DNA of 64,000 nucleotides, from the NCBI RefSeq assembly GCF_964204645.1, contig NC_134030.1, positions 12,336,278-12,400,277 on the forward strand. The letters are read 5' to 3'. Source of the stretch: Tubulanus polymorphus. Taxonomy: Eukaryota; Nemertea; Palaeonemertea; Tubulaniformes; Tubulanidae. The stretch's first letter is position 1. Every line of letters begins with the position of its first letter. The position numbers and the translations under genes are program-made. This document shows, in pieces, positions 1-13,080 of the stretch. The notes under the pieces were generated by a model. The model did no database searches and was not told the DNA's origin. It saw only the letters and a list, made by a program, of their open reading frames with translations.

Positions 1-1694
1 TAAAATAAAACCCGGAAGTAAAACAGTAGACGATACCGCGGGTTCACGTGAACACCTGATTTCTGTAAACGAAATGTTGGTTGTGACAAAATTGTTCAGA
101 CGGTTTTAGGTGGTAATAAGTACGGAAACGTAACGACCATGGTCGACTTATTCGATGAAATCAGGCCTATGTGATATCCAAATTTTGACTTTTTTATTCT
201 CCAGACCTCCCTGATATAGAAATAAAAAATTTTGGTGATACGAAAGTGCAATCACAGCGCCGACGGGGACAGAGCCGTGTCAGAGATCGGCGGAGTGAAA
301 ATTGAGGTGGACGAACACGAAGAAGTAGGCTATTGCGCTACTTGAATCACGAAAACTCCTGGCGCGGCCCCGACGCTTTTCGTTGATTAAGTAATACAAA
401 TATCATGCAATGGGTTTTCACAATCTACCGCCGGTATTTACCGGATTTCAATATCACTCCAAAATTCAAAGAAACCTCGAAATATCGAACCGGAATACTT
501 CCGGTAGATATCCGCGGCTGCCCAACCGGGAAACTTATTAGTTTCAATAGATATTGATAGGATCCATCATCTTCACCCGTCAAGGGATTCGAACCCACTA
601 AGCTAAAGCCATGCCAGAATCGGGTCGGGCCAATCACAGCGCTTGTAACAAACCACATTAGGCTTCTGTGGAATTTCCCAGTAAATGGGCCAATCAGCGA
701 ACACGTAGCGAACGCGGAAGTATTGTCGCGTGTTGATACATGAAGTCATGAGCAAAAGCGCCAGTAATGAAATCGCGATAATTCACGTGAACAGCTGCTG
801 ATATTTTCAGATAAACCAATCACAGGGAAGACACAACTTCCTGATTGGCTGATAAAAATTGAAATTTTCCCGATTTAACTTTCGTGAAAAATGCAGAAAA
901 CATTTTTATGAGACCCTATTTCAAAATTCTGCTCGCTACGATTCTGAGAATGGATTACGCTTAAATACGTGATTTGTTCGAATATGCCCTCACTTGGCAA
1001 GCAAAAGAGCCTTTTGTGTGGAAACCATGTCATTTAAATTCGCTCCATTTGTATAGTAATAGGCTCAGCCTACGGCTGGCCTAAAAATGAATAGCCACTG
1101 GCCAAGTTGTCTAGCTTCTTAACTCCTGCTAGCCTAGTCAAAATTATCTTTTTATCGATCTTAAAACCGGGAATTATCCCATTTATCAATTTGATTGATT
1201 TTATGATGAGTACAGACATTTTACAAAGTACTGACATAGATGGACGTTTGGTCGATTTTTTATATCATTTTTAATCTAAATCAAGTACTGGATATTCCGG
1301 TTCCTGTTGGCGTTAAAAATCTAACCAGCCTAAACAAGCAAATGACTTGTTGGGGTTAATCTTAGCGCACATTTTAGCACATTCTAATTATTACAAAAAC
1401 CATCCAGATTTATTTTTGGCGCCCTATGAGACGTAACCGTATAACTTCACTGAACATTCTCAATCCTTTACTACTAGAAGATTCGTAAATGGTTGTAAAA
1501 CATCATTGATATGTGTGCAGTAAAAATTGATTAATTGCCATTTAAAACTTGCAGCATTAACTTTATCTGATAGGCTTTGATCAAGGCTATATATAATGGA
1601 CCATTTGGCACGTAGTGGTTAAATTACACAAAACTATTTGAATGTGTATTGACACTGGTTACTGATCAGCAGCTGATAAGACTGGTCCCTGAGA
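1..1694. other. Intergenic, no gene seen
   Basis: No exon with matching splice phases or recognisable protein is visible on either strand. On the minus strand at about 584-605 a tRNA-promoter-like word sits alone: an A-box-like TAGCTTAGTGGG runs directly into a B-box-like GGGTTCGAATCCC. These boxes lie tens of bases apart in a real tRNA gene, so this is probably a decayed tRNA-derived repeat rather than a tRNA. Confidence 0.4.
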
Positions 1695-1995
1695 AAAGAT
1701 GAGCTGCCCTGGTGGCCAACTTTGATGTCCGACAACCTCCATCTTCTATTTTGGTCGATATCTCACCCGCCCAATCTTCACAACAAGTTTCATGAAAATC
1801 CCTCAAGAATTATAGGCTGTATCGAGCTAAGAAATTCAAGATGGCTGCCCTGGTGGCCATATTTGATGACTAAAATCCCCTATCTTGAATAGGGGTAGAC
1901 ATATTACGTGCAGCAATCTTCCAAATGAGTTTCAAGAAAATCCATTCACCATTGGAGCCTGCATCATGCTAACAAGGTATCAAGGGGATGGCTGA
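1695..1995 (+). repeat. Two-unit tandem repeat, ~145-bp unit
   Basis: Two diverged copies lie head to tail. Each begins with a word like GATGGCTGCCCTGGTGGCC followed by a TTTGATG segment (near 1,700 and 1,843), and each continues with a shared CAATCTTC...GTTTCA.GAAAATCC stretch. No coding sense is visible. It looks like a fragment of a dispersed intergenic repeat. Confidence 0.55.
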
Positions 1996-2359
1996 TGGCG
2001 AGCAATGAGTCAAATATAATGACAATTGGGGAGGGTGGAGACAATTAGTTTCGGAACACCAACAGTCTTCATTGGTAATTGTGAGCAAAAAGTGACCACA
2101 TAAGTTTTACCTGTTTGGCAAGGGACAAATTTGGCCCAACCAAAAATGCCCGACCAGGCCAGCGTCAAATTCACTTCGCTTTGTTTGAGCATTGTATAAA
2201 GTGAGTAGTTTGCCTGTAGCGCTCTTTAAGCCAAATTCGAGTCGGGCCTGACTTAGGCTACATAGTTTCCTATGATCACGGTTAATGCTATATAAAATGC
2301 CAACCCATTATGTAGGCAGTATTCAAATCAACTACCTCTGTGATTTTAGCAAAGGTAGA

Positions 2360-2671
2360 GATTTGAAAATTGATGGCATTGAGATTCCCGTGATTGGAAA
2401 CCCTGCCACACTGGTCCGAGCGCCCAGCTACATGCGCAGCATATTAAATGATGTCATTAATAGCCAATCAGATAGCCCATTTTATTTTTTAGCGTGGGTG
2501 TTTCCATTTTTAAGTTTCAGCGATTATATAATGGGCAATCTGAATGGTGCCAAAAGTTGTTGTGCAGCAAACGTGCCGCATGTACCTACCCACCTCGTTT
2601 AGCGTGGCAGGGTTTCATACCGTGGCTAAGTTGAGCGATGCCATCAGGTTCGAATGCCTGCCGAGGGAGGA
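2360..2671. repeat. Palindromic tRNA-like fold-back element, copy 1
   Basis: The right arm (about 2,590-2,671) contains a tRNA-like head with a B-box-like GGTTCGAATGCC. The left arm (about 2,366-2,420) is a diverged inverted copy of it. The middle (GATGTCATTAATAGCCAATCAGA and following) matches the middle of the copy at 17.1-17.4 kb. The whole can fold on itself, so it is best read as a fold-back element with tRNA-like arms. An open frame through it is incidental. Confidence 0.6.
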
Positions 2672-3575
2672 TGGAAACTGCTGGTGAAGAAGAACTTTTT
2701 AAAGGAATGGTTCTTTAAAATATAATTAGAAAAATTTTTTAAGACAGTTTTCTAACTTACTTTGTCTAAGCAATTTATGCGTACACCCGGTTCCAATAAA
2801 AGCTTCTCAACCTCATCTATTTTATCTGGAAAATATAAATACCAAAAATTAAAACAAGCATGAGGCGATTTTCAAGATTCAGTAATCAATTAGAGTTGGC
2901 GCAATAATTCATAAAATTTCACAATATTTGGATGATGGCCTTACTGCCTACAAACACTTGGTGTAAATCATTGTCTGATAGGTTTAAAGCTTTCATGGTT
3001 TCAAAAAGCATGACTTCTTTGAAAATGTCAACTAGAAAGAAACTTTTTAATAGGACGAAGACAGAGAATTGAAATTAAAAGTCGAACTCATGGTGAAGAC
3101 GAGTTAGGTTTGTTGATAAGGCTTACACACTGTAGTGCTTTTCAAACATGTTTGCAAGACAGGTCCAAATGAAATTCCACTGTCAGACAAAGAGTTGAGA
3201 GTCAACATACAATGCAAGTTTAAGGTATTACAGAGATTTAAGGCAAAACGGAGCAGTTAGCATCCCTGCAAGTTCGAAAACTAGAGGAAAAAAGGTCCCG
3301 AGGCTCAAAATATGTAAGCTCGATCAACAAAATCGTCGTCAGTATTGATTGATATTGCCTTAGATACGATAAGAAGGGTTGCAAAACGAAGGTATCATTT
3401 TAGCCATCAGTGCATGTTTAATCCATATACTATCAAGTTATACTTACCTTGGCACAATCGCCAATAACCCATGACATAGCCCCAATAACCATGCAGTCCA
3501 TGGGGTACAAACTACACATCCATGTGTTTACATGGTTTTTTTGAAGCTGTTCACAGACTGAATCAAAGGCCAACT
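2672..3575. other. Intergenic, nothing recognised
   Basis: AT-rich DNA with no exon, RNA gene or clear repeat that I can support. Confidence 0.4.
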
Positions 3576-3576
3576 G

Positions 3577-4316
3577 CTAGCTGAACCCTTAGGGTCTGAA
3601 GCTAGTCTAACGAGCTACGGCAACTCGACGCCTACCGACTCGTCGCAAGCCGTATCCGGCTAGTTGCCCATGTTCTACTCCGGCCTAGGGTAGGCGGACA
3701 GTTGCTTTCGATCGCAACCGACATAAGCTCATCTGCGACGCGACGGAACTGAGCGCAAGGGTTCCAGCCAATAGGAGACCGCATAGACATAGTACAAATT
3801 TTGACCGCTAGTTAGCGCCATTCGTAATTAGTGATAAACTTTCAAATTCAAGTATTTCAAAACGTAAACCAAACCTTCAGCATCGCAGATGACTGTTGGA
3901 CCGAAGATCTAGAAGCGAAATTGGTAGAATCATGGTGTGAGCGGCCATCTTTATATGAGGTCGCTAGCACATTGTATTCAAAACAGAACCAGAAAGATAA
4001 AGATCTTAAAGAAAAAGCTTTTCTAATAGAAATATATTTCCTAATAATTCAAAATAATTCAAATTTATTCTCAAAATGCTTATCACGTGACCATCTGAGC
4101 TGTTGCAGTTGCCAGTAATCGTAACCGACATAAGCAGGGAAGCAACTGGGAGGATCTTGTATCCCGCTAGTCGGCCTCAGTTGCTGCGAATCGGAGCGCA
4201 GTCGACATAAGCTGGGCAGCGATCACGGTTGCTCTCAGTTGCATCGGTAGGAGTTGGTAGGGGTCGCGTTGCTTGTTGAGATAAGCCAGCCTTAATAGAT
4301 TCAGCTGGGCTGAATC
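3577..4316. mobile_element. Degenerate DNA transposon with imperfect terminal inverted repeats
   Basis: The left end (about 3,577-3,645: TTCAGACCC-type words, then GCAACTCGACGCCTACCGACTC) reads as an imperfect reverse complement of the right end (about 4,250-4,316: GAGTTGGTAGGGGTCGCGTTGC, then TTCAGCTGGGCTG). The word CCGACATAAGC or a close variant recurs at about 3,718, 4,127 and 4,203. A MADF/SANT-like coding fragment sits between the ends. MADF or Myb/SANT proteins are the second gene of PIF/Harbinger transposons, so a Harbinger relic is my best guess. I did not find a convincing target-site duplication. Confidence 0.4.
3831..4118 (+). pseudogene. MADF/SANT-like DNA-binding domain fragment
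   Basis: The open stretch has no ATG at its start. It encodes DDCWTEDLEAKLVESWCERP, followed by a SLYEVAS helix and KEKAFLIEIY. The spaced tryptophans, the ..LxxLVxxW..RPxLYxVxS pattern and the following basic helix resemble MADF or Myb/SANT-like domains, which bind DNA in transposon-encoded and host regulators. The frame then runs into low-complexity Asn/Ile-rich sequence and stops, so the domain is truncated. It lies inside the inverted-repeat-bounded element at 3.58-4.32 kb and is probably its relic. A host exon is possible, but no flanking exons were found. Confidence 0.4.
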
Positions 4317-7300
4317 TAAAAATACGCTCCCTTAGCTACTGCGACTGATGTTATGACTCATACAAGTCATGGTTGCCATTAAGCCCGAAATATGTTTTTG
4401 GGGTTTATCAGGGCCATCAGGGAGGTTCTTTTTCCACCTGTGTGTTCTCATCTGTTGCATTGTTCAAGAAAGGTAAGCTATTCTGTAATGGGGGTCATTC
4501 ATTCATGAGGTACGCATTAGGGGAAGGGGGAGGGGTCAGTGCAATTGCGTACTCTAATGCTTAATGTATATGAAAAAATGGCCGATTTAGTGTACGGAGA
4601 GGGAGGGGGGTTGAAAAATTCAAATTTTATGCGTACGTAATAAATTAAAATGAATTATCCCTATAGGGCAAAATACATGCAGTAGACACTATTTCTTTGG
4701 GTGACTTTTCAGAAAAGAGCGCAGATGCTTTTGAATACGCAATGCGACACATGGATACAGTATAGACCCGCCAGTTATATTCACCTATTGTGGATTTAAT
4801 TATAAGAGCCACGCTCACACCACAGGAGATGAGAGTGATTAGACTATTATAATACAGCATATACATAATAACGCACAGGTATCATTAGTGTATGAGTCAT
4901 AGCAAGGAAATCATAATCAGAGCCTTGACAACCCGTGATTGATCTGCATGGCCACTAATTAAAAGCTTCACATGTGATAAGATGCCTAAAGCTAGGATAA
5001 TCGTTCCTCGGCCTACACACTAGCAAAATATCAGTGAAACACCATAGGCCCAGTTTTTTTTAAAAAACCTGTTTCTAAGCCTAACTTTTGATTCAATAGC
5101 CTTAAATTTAGTAGAAGCCACATTCAATGAATGTAGTAGAAGCCACATTCATTGAATGATTGCTATTCTGTGTGCTGCGGAATTGAATTTTCCAGCAGCC
5201 CATGGAAGCTGGGATGTCTATCAAGTTCTAGAATTTTGCATTCTCTTCACCTTGCCAACACATGTATACATTCACAGTACATGTACATGTGAGCGATATC
5301 TATTTGCTCTCAGTGAAGAATTTTATATGTTGTATCAGTAATATATAAAAAGCCTACTTGTAAATTCGACAGCAAATGTTGTACAATTCTGCTCGTGTTG
5401 TTTACGTTAGTAGATCAAGATGACCTGACACTACATCGCTAAAAATCCCCAAAAAACGGCATAAAATTGCCAATTTACCCAATTTAGGCTTCATCAATAG
5501 CCTTCAAAAGCAGTTGCCACTTAGGCCTAGCAGCCATTATAACAGCCAACTAATATGCAGCCCGTGAATCATTTCACACTCAGAGAAGATAGCGGTCAAT
5601 ACGAAGTCAGCACTCTGCTTCATACTAATAGATTCAGCGCAGCTGAGTCAAAAACTTGGTCTGAAATCACCTGTCGAAAGCACCGTTCATTTAAAAAAAT
5701 CGTGGTTATCTTCACTTCCAGGTTGGTGCGGTACAGCCAGATTTTGCCAATTTTTTCGCATTCATCGCACGATTTAACGATCTTAAATGTTTCTCAAACT
5801 ACTCAGTCCAGCCCAGAAATTCACGGATTGGACAACTGATAACTAAGTTACAAACTGCTGAAGTGACATACCTATAGACCAATCTGACGAGGAGTTGGCT
5901 CCCTTGTCGTTTAATATAGGCCTAAAGTACAGGATACAGGGGTCAAAAACTTTTTGTGTCAGGCCCCTGTGCATTACGCGAGTGTTAGTCTGAATACCAG
6001 TGGTTGTTACAGGTTCCCTACAACGTCTGACGCTAAACTATCATATAGAAGTTAACTCCTGTTTATTGCAATGCAACAACTGATTTTAGTATCAAATCAA
6101 ACCATTTTACTCAAATGAATTAATTAGTTACCTTGTTGACTTTGAAAACATGTTTTATGATAATATTTTTGATGATTTAAATTGGGAACCAGAGAATTTA
6201 TTGATTTGATTTGAATTTAATGCCACAATCAGGATTTTGCAATATGGGCTAAATTGATAAAATATGAAAATTCAACATGTCTCTCTAAAATTACTCTAAA
6301 TGTTATTCTTTGTCGATAAAACGCACTTACTTTGGTGATCAATGGCATCAATGTCAGTCCAGTTCAAGTCAGAATCCGAAATTTACACTCCCATCATGCA
6401 ACACGAAAAGCCGCCATATTTGTTCTGTTGCTTCACTTCAACTATTTTTTGAGGCGACTAGTCAAATGTTTTGAGTTACTACGATCATCAAAAGCTTATG
6501 CCCAAACAATAGTTAACTTCCATCGGATTACAGAACAGTCAGTTTGAGGTAAGAAGTTGATGGTGTTTTAAGGGGTAAAATAGATGCACAAAGCCTCGTC
6601 CCTCAAAATGAGTCATGAAAATTAACCTTATAGGCCTACGAGCACTTTTGCCCTAGACGTTGTTTGGGGATCGACGGCTAGATACTAGACTACACGAGCG
6701 TATGCTAGGTAAACAATCACTGAAAACAGTAGCGATTCCGGCAGTTCGGCATCATGGTTCGGTGGATAGATCGGTGCTTTTGGGAAGTTCATTCCAATTC
6801 GAGCGTGCGCACATTGGTATCAATATTGAATTGGTATCGGGGATTGAAAAGATCATCTACCATGTGTGACAGACCGTTAGGGAGCATCTCAAAATTTCGA
6901 TAGTTACTTATAGGCTAGTTGATATTACCCCATGCCTGCGAACTGTAGGCCTACTGATTTTTCGATTTAGACTTTTCCAACACTTACTAAGCCTAATGCG
7001 CATGTGTTAAAAATGAAGACATCGGAAACATCAGGTTTTGGCCTCCCTTACTGTTTGTTCTCCACTTTCCTTGGATTATTTTACGAAGTGGATATTTGAC
7101 CGTATACGGCTAAGTATTTACTTCCGCTATTTTACCGTACATTATTACTATACATTATAGTATTAAATAATAAAAGTAACAATAAAATCATTAGCCTATA
7201 TTGGGTTTAGGGTTGGGGTTTCAATAGGGTTAGTATCAAGACAAGAGGGTGAGAAGAGGGTCCAGAGGGTTCCGTTTTACACGATAGGATTAGGGTAAGG

Positions 7301-7349
7301 TGAGGTACTACTATAGATAGTTAAAACATTCGATCGGTTTTCAGCGAGC
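4317..7349. other. Intergenic, no gene seen
   Basis: Several short open frames occur (for example plus-strand frames near 5,555-5,839 and 6,332-6,869), but none shows a recognisable motif, signal peptide or partner exon. A short direct repeat (GTAGAAGCCACATTCA) lies at about 5,110-5,150. No further structure could be supported. Confidence 0.4.
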
Positions 7350-7425
7350 TCGGAGGTCTAAGTTTTAGTAGTATGACGCTGCGCTAGTATTACTGGCCCG
7401 GGTTCGAGTCTCACTCTATCCACTC
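7350..7425 (+). repeat. tRNA-like SINE head (possible)
   Basis: A B-box-like GGGTTCGAGTCTC follows a segment with spaced GAGGTCTAAG and GTAGTATGACGC words. Together these resemble the D-arm and anticodon region of a tRNA-derived SINE. The arms do not form a clean cloverleaf by eye, so I do not call a functional tRNA. Confidence 0.3.
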
Positions 7426-7984
7426 TGACTCCTTATTACCGAGACGATGTAATTTACCAAGATCAACCGAGATGACATGAAATAAAACATATTTATTAAT
7501 TCCGGTATTCCTTATCGATTTTAATTCTTGAAATCATATTATATCAGTAATAAATGCCTGCTGGAGTCATATTTTACATATTTTGTCGGATTATTAGTGT
7601 AGAAAAATAACTAAATCAGCCAATCAGCGACGATGTATGGTGAAATAGCGGAAATAAATACTCAGCCATATACGGTAAAATATCCACTGCGAATTTCTTA
7701 ACAACAACGCAGTCTGCTGATAAAATCGGTAACGTCAATTCCACTTACTTGCGTTAATTGCAGTATTAATTGCAGCTTCAGTCTCGGTTAAATCATCTTG
7801 AGGAGGCGAAGGAGCCATAACGCTGGTCATAAACTGATAAACCTGAGTCTGTGGGGAGTCCAAGTCCAATGCACTCGTAGATTTGGACCGAATGTAGTAG
7901 TATAGTGGTAGAGTAGAGTAGATAAATGGATAAATCTTGTTTCTTGTATCTGATCGAGTGAGGAACACTAAGGGGTGGCTCCGG

Positions 7985-8245
7985 GAACAATCTAATTCAA
8001 TTCAATTCAATTCAATAGTCTCTTTATTGTTGCACAAAAATTACAAAGCCTCGAGAGATGTATTGTCCAATTGGGCCAGTGTAGTTTCTTATCAATGAGA
8101 AGCTTTTTGAATTTGGTTCGGTCGTTCCAATTTGGGGCATCTGGATATGTCAAGTGACAGGGTCCTTGTCTGGTTGACTCGTAATTTCTATTCGGAGTTA
8201 TCCTTCTCCACTGCCGGGGAGCAAAAGTACACAACGACCCTATTT
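7985..8245 (-). mobile_element. 3' end of a non-LTR element
   Basis: Read on the minus strand, a decayed coding-like stretch ends in AATAAAGAG, a pause, then a run of TTGAA pentamers. A polyadenylation-like word followed by a short tandem tail is the usual 3' end of CR1/L2-type non-LTR retrotransposons. Only the terminal ~250 bp is present, as expected for a 5'-truncated insertion. Confidence 0.5.
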
Positions 8246-8248
8246 ATA

Positions 8249-8323
8249 TTGAGAATTCATCTCCCATAAGGAACAAGTAACTGTTACTTGTTCCTTTTTC
8301 CTTATTGGGAGATGAATTCTCAA
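8249..8323. repeat. Long perfect-stem hairpin, copy 1
   Basis: GAGAATTCATCTCCCATAAG and GGAACAAGTAAC face their reverse complements with a two-base loop, interrupted by a few mismatches. A diverged relative of this unit occurs at 14,232-14,376. It is probably a small fold-back MITE. Confidence 0.65.
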
Positions 8324-11300
8324 TAAGTAACGGGAAAATCTGACTAAGGAACAAGTCATTATGAGAATGCCGGTTTGCTAGCGTATCTATTTAACACCCG
8401 TATTGCTCGGGTTAGTTTTACTATCAACGGGTGGCGCTGTATGTAAATTTCACATAAATCAACGACTTTCGGCTATTATCGGTACTTAAGACCACTTGAA
8501 AACATCACAGTCAATTACGGTAGTAGTGAAAACAAAAAGATACAGTACAAAGATACAGTACGGTGTACAGTTAAGGACATGATTCCATAGGACCCATACC
8601 AGAGACATTTTGTTCAGACAAGGACTGTTAGTTAAACACTAATCTTCATTATCAGCAATTAACGATCTGGTGAATTAATTAGTGATTCGGTCTTTCGGTG
8701 GTTCGAGATAAAATGCCCGCAAAATAAGAACCTAACGAACCAGGGCTGACCACAAATTGCCCAACAGATAAATTTTCGAAACGACACAATCCAATCATGT
8801 TTGGTATCAAATGTGGCGTGGACCATGGTCTTTTAACTGACCAATGCATGACCAGTACTGACCATATAGTAAATTATTTGTTTGCAAACAATTAAGTTGT
8901 TTGGTGTCAGATAACTAGATATGATGTGGGCATTAATCTAAAAATTGTTTAACTGACCAATGCTTGACCAGTACAGACCAGTTACCAGTGCTAACCAGAA
9001 CCCCCATAAGTAATTTATATGTTTAGTGAATCCTTCGTTAGTACTACTAGCTCTTACATTTAAACTTGTCGCTTGAAAAAGTCTTGTCCGATTTTTGTTG
9101 TAGGTAGCGAGCTAACTTTGAAATTCCGCTAAAATGCATAAGATTTTTACGTAGGGTTTTGAACGAACAACGTTTCCATTTGTAATTGTAACGTGCGCAT
9201 TTGAGCCTGTAACGTGCACATTTCACTCGCGTGACCGTGCGTATCGGTACCAACATGCGAGACTTGTCAAACTTTTACGATCAAGACTTTTAAACTGAAC
9301 AAAGAAGATATGATATTATATCATATATATGAATAATGAATAAATGGAAGATAATGTAGTAGTTTTAAATGTTTCGTAGCTGCTGTCCACTGACCACAGA
9401 TCAAAGCTAATTGCCTGATATGAAATATATTTTTGTTATAGAGATGTAGTAGATCAGTGAGAATTCAAACTTATGGTTAATTTTTAGTGATCACAACGCT
9501 AACCAATAGAGAAAGCTGTAAGGCCTAAGAAAAGATGCATTAAGTATAACATATCTTTCAGTATAATGACGAAGTATTCAACTGGCCATCACAACAATAG
9601 TTTGACTTATCTTATTGAAAAATACCGGAGTGTTAATGGGAAATAAATAGAATATCGTTTTTCAATCATACGTACACGAATTATCGCGATATAAAGATAA
9701 ATAATATGTTCATATACTTTTTACGTCTTATAATGTATATTTCTTCAGTAGTATAAAGAGTGGATCAGCAGGCCACCTGAGACCATTCCACGATCTAAGG
9801 TCAGTTGCCAAAAGTTAGTAAGTTTACCAGTGGATAGTTTACATTTATAATGACAATTAAATTTTCATTGCTAAAATAACTTTGTACTTGTTGACTCAAA
9901 AGCAGAGAATTGAAAACACGATAATATGATACGAAAACTCAGTGTACAAATTCAAAAAGATTATCTCTAGTGAGAGATCGAACGTTGTGTCGTAATTTTC
10001 TAATGATAAAACATGGTTTGAAATTTGAAATGTGTACATAGTTGATCTTTTTCAGTGTATTTAGTCATGTATCATATTGGATGATGGTTAATTTAAACTA
10101 TCTTTTGAGAAACGGGACCCAGAGCTGTATCCTTTACTCCTGTAATAGAGGATGCAATCTATTTGCGACAAACAGCTAGTGCAAATAGCTAGAAAAGGTA
10201 ACAATAGTGCATTGGCAAACTTAGAGCAAGCGTACATTGGTTGTTTAGGTTTTTCGAAGGGGAGAATTGGTGGGAAAATTAATCATTACTGAGATATATC
10301 CGTGGCGAGCTTTTCCAGGGATTTAAAAAGTTGAGCTGTACACAAGGAATTTTGTGTAGTCCAATATCCGTGATTACCTCTGGCGTGGAGAGATACAATC
10401 TAAAACCAACCCTAGAGTCAAATATTTTACCACAATTTTTTATGATCAATAAAAAGATTGAGTAATAGACATTCAAACAGTATTATCTAAATTCCACTCC
10501 ATTTTAAACTCATTCATCTCTACACAAACTCCAACTTGTTGAACAGTCCACATTAAAAATTAGGAACCACTATTCTTGCTCATCTACACTAGCTACCAAT
10601 CTAACAAAGGATTAAATTTGAGTGTTTGATGTTATAACAATACCAGACTGAATTATGGATTAGGTTTCTACTTTTTAATTGAGCATTTATATCACATATC
10701 GGGCAACATTTTTACCAGTATGTATGGAATAACCTATCCATATATCATGTTCAATTTTATATAATCTGATTTTTGAGATGTCATTCAATCAATGCATTCA
10801 CATGCGGTCGTCGCTTTCAATAGCCACCACGGACTGGCTCCTTCTTATTTCTTTGGCGATACCATTGGTGGACGATCCCACACGTTTCTTGCTCCAGCCC
10901 TAGAATGCTCAATGTTCGTCATGAACCCCGATTTGAATTTAAATTCAAAATACTCCTAAAACACACCTGTTAACTAGATTACTCTAAAACACCTTTATGT
11001 GCAAGAATCAGTGAATTTGGCGCTTTATCAGTTGTATTCATCATTCGTACCCACGAATCTCGTATCGTATCCTATGAATGTGGAGACCCATCCTCGTAAA
11101 GAGAATGAATAGGCTCTGTTGCGTTCATATCATTTAATATGAGGCTACGTGTCATCTTCAATTGAAATCACGTTGTTTTTTTAAAGGGTGGGCGAGAATA
11201 TGTTCTTATGTTTTTGTTTCTCTGAATGTTGCTATTTAAGAGTTCAATAATTTCAGTCTACCAAACAAAGGATTTTCCGTATGTTTCGTGACATGTTTTT

Positions 11301-13080
11301 CCATAACCCTAGGAGAGCATTTTAGGTATTTTGTTTGCGGATGACCGAAAGCTGCTGTCCCTCTCTAGTAATTTGATGATATCCGTCGAAATCTAAATTC
11401 TAAAAAGGAATCAGGCATATCTTCTTGTTTGACTAAATATGAACTAAACAAGTGACACTCCCTTCAAAGGCGCCGAAGTAAAATCATGTGTCGAGTGGAG
11501 ATGATATTGTGTCAGAATTTCTTCAAAATCGGAGAAAATAGAATATTTTGAAAATAATCATTTTACATGAATGTTTAAATCCGTTATAACTGGAGCAATT
11601 TTCATGAAAAAATATCTATGGAATCAGCGAAATGTAATTAAGAAGAATACTATGTTTAAAAGTTATCAAAGACATTTGAAAAAAGTTTTCTGAATTCGTC
11701 AACTGTTAAACTAGTAACAACCAGATGTGTTCCCATTAAACCACCGACCGCGAGCCGGGTCGATGTGGGATGTGCCCTACACTGAAAATCTCAAGTGCTA
11801 TACAACCGGTTTTTTAGGTGCCTCTGAATGTCGGCCGTTAAAAAACTGAACGATTCCCATTGGGAAAGGGCCTACGTAGTTAGAGAAAATTCAAGATGTG
11901 TGTATCGTGTGATACAGGCTCCATATTTCATGTGCGTTTGGAATTTAACCTTGTTTATAACGAAACACGCATGTATTTATGCTATTTTAGATTTAAAAAG
12001 AGCGCACGAAAGTGTTTCATGAGACCCGCAAATTACGTCAAGTTATTCATGCATTTTTGATTTATATGAATAAATTTCGCTTTAATCTTTAAATTTCTCA
12101 GGTGGATTATTCAATAAATTCACAACAGTCCATTATGGATTAGTTTGACGCCAATCGTTCTTTTAAAGATCTTTCTTTCTCGAAGAAAGATTTTCTTAAA
12201 AACTTTGATTATGGCTAATCTTTTATGTGTCCGATAGTTAAACCTTCGGGTATTATACTAGAACACAAATTTTTAAAGATATTCATAACATACTGAAGGA
12301 TATCACAGTTTATACCCGAAGATATATATAGTTGGATAGATCTTTTTGTTTCGACTCGCATGCGACAGTAAAAGTGGTACTTGATATAATAAGTGAACTT
12401 CATCATTGATATTTTCACTAATCTACTTGAATTCCAAAAAAGAACTGACAATGAAAAAGGGTTACAGCTGTGACTGATATCACTCCAAATTTCAATTCCT
12501 ATGAACACTTTTCATATAAAGAAAACTATTAACGAAACAGTTTTTAGAGGCGAAGAATCCGCGTTAATCGAATTTTCAAAACTTGAAGGAATGGTTAATG
12601 CCTCGGTCTAGTACCACTGGTCTAGTACGCGGTTTTCTGAAATGAAAGTGGCCAAGTCTAAAGAACAACTATTGTATCACATGATTTCAAATATTAGGAA
12701 CCCAATGCGTTTAATGATTTAATTAATTGGTATCGCGCAGATTGGTTGAAAGACGGGTGTTAGTCACCTTGTGATTTAATTGTTTTTCATGCATCGATTT
12801 ATTAATCTTATTATAACTTATTTGTAGGCGCTTCTCACAAACATTTTCAAACGCAGTACTGTTCAGATGATTCGAGTCAAGTAGTAAAAAAGTTTATGTA
12901 TTAGCATTACTATGCAGTGAATATTACGCACTGCGGCAAGTGAGGTGCTGTGATCCAGATGTGTAACCCATTTATGGGTAATAATTTTCCATCATGTCAA
13001 CGCCATTCAAAAACAGTAGCAAAACTTTCTGCTGGTTTCTAGAAATAGCAATACGACGACAAGCACTTTCGAATTCGACC
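8324..13080. other. Intergenic, no gene seen
   Basis: No exon could be supported. Two short related words (AACTGACCAATGCATGACCA near 8,835 and a variant near 8,948, each followed by GTAC.GACCA) resemble the reverse complement of the 109-bp repeat unit at 13.1-13.7 kb. A small palindrome around TTCTTTCTCGAAGAAAGA lies near 12,170-12,195. The remainder is AT-rich. Confidence 0.35.

Noticed and set aside
7735-7968. Minus-strand frame near 7.75-7.97 kb ending in a GTAAGT donor-like site
   Set aside because: An acceptor-like CCCCACAG and a donor are present, but no second exon or domain was found; it is too weak to call a gene.
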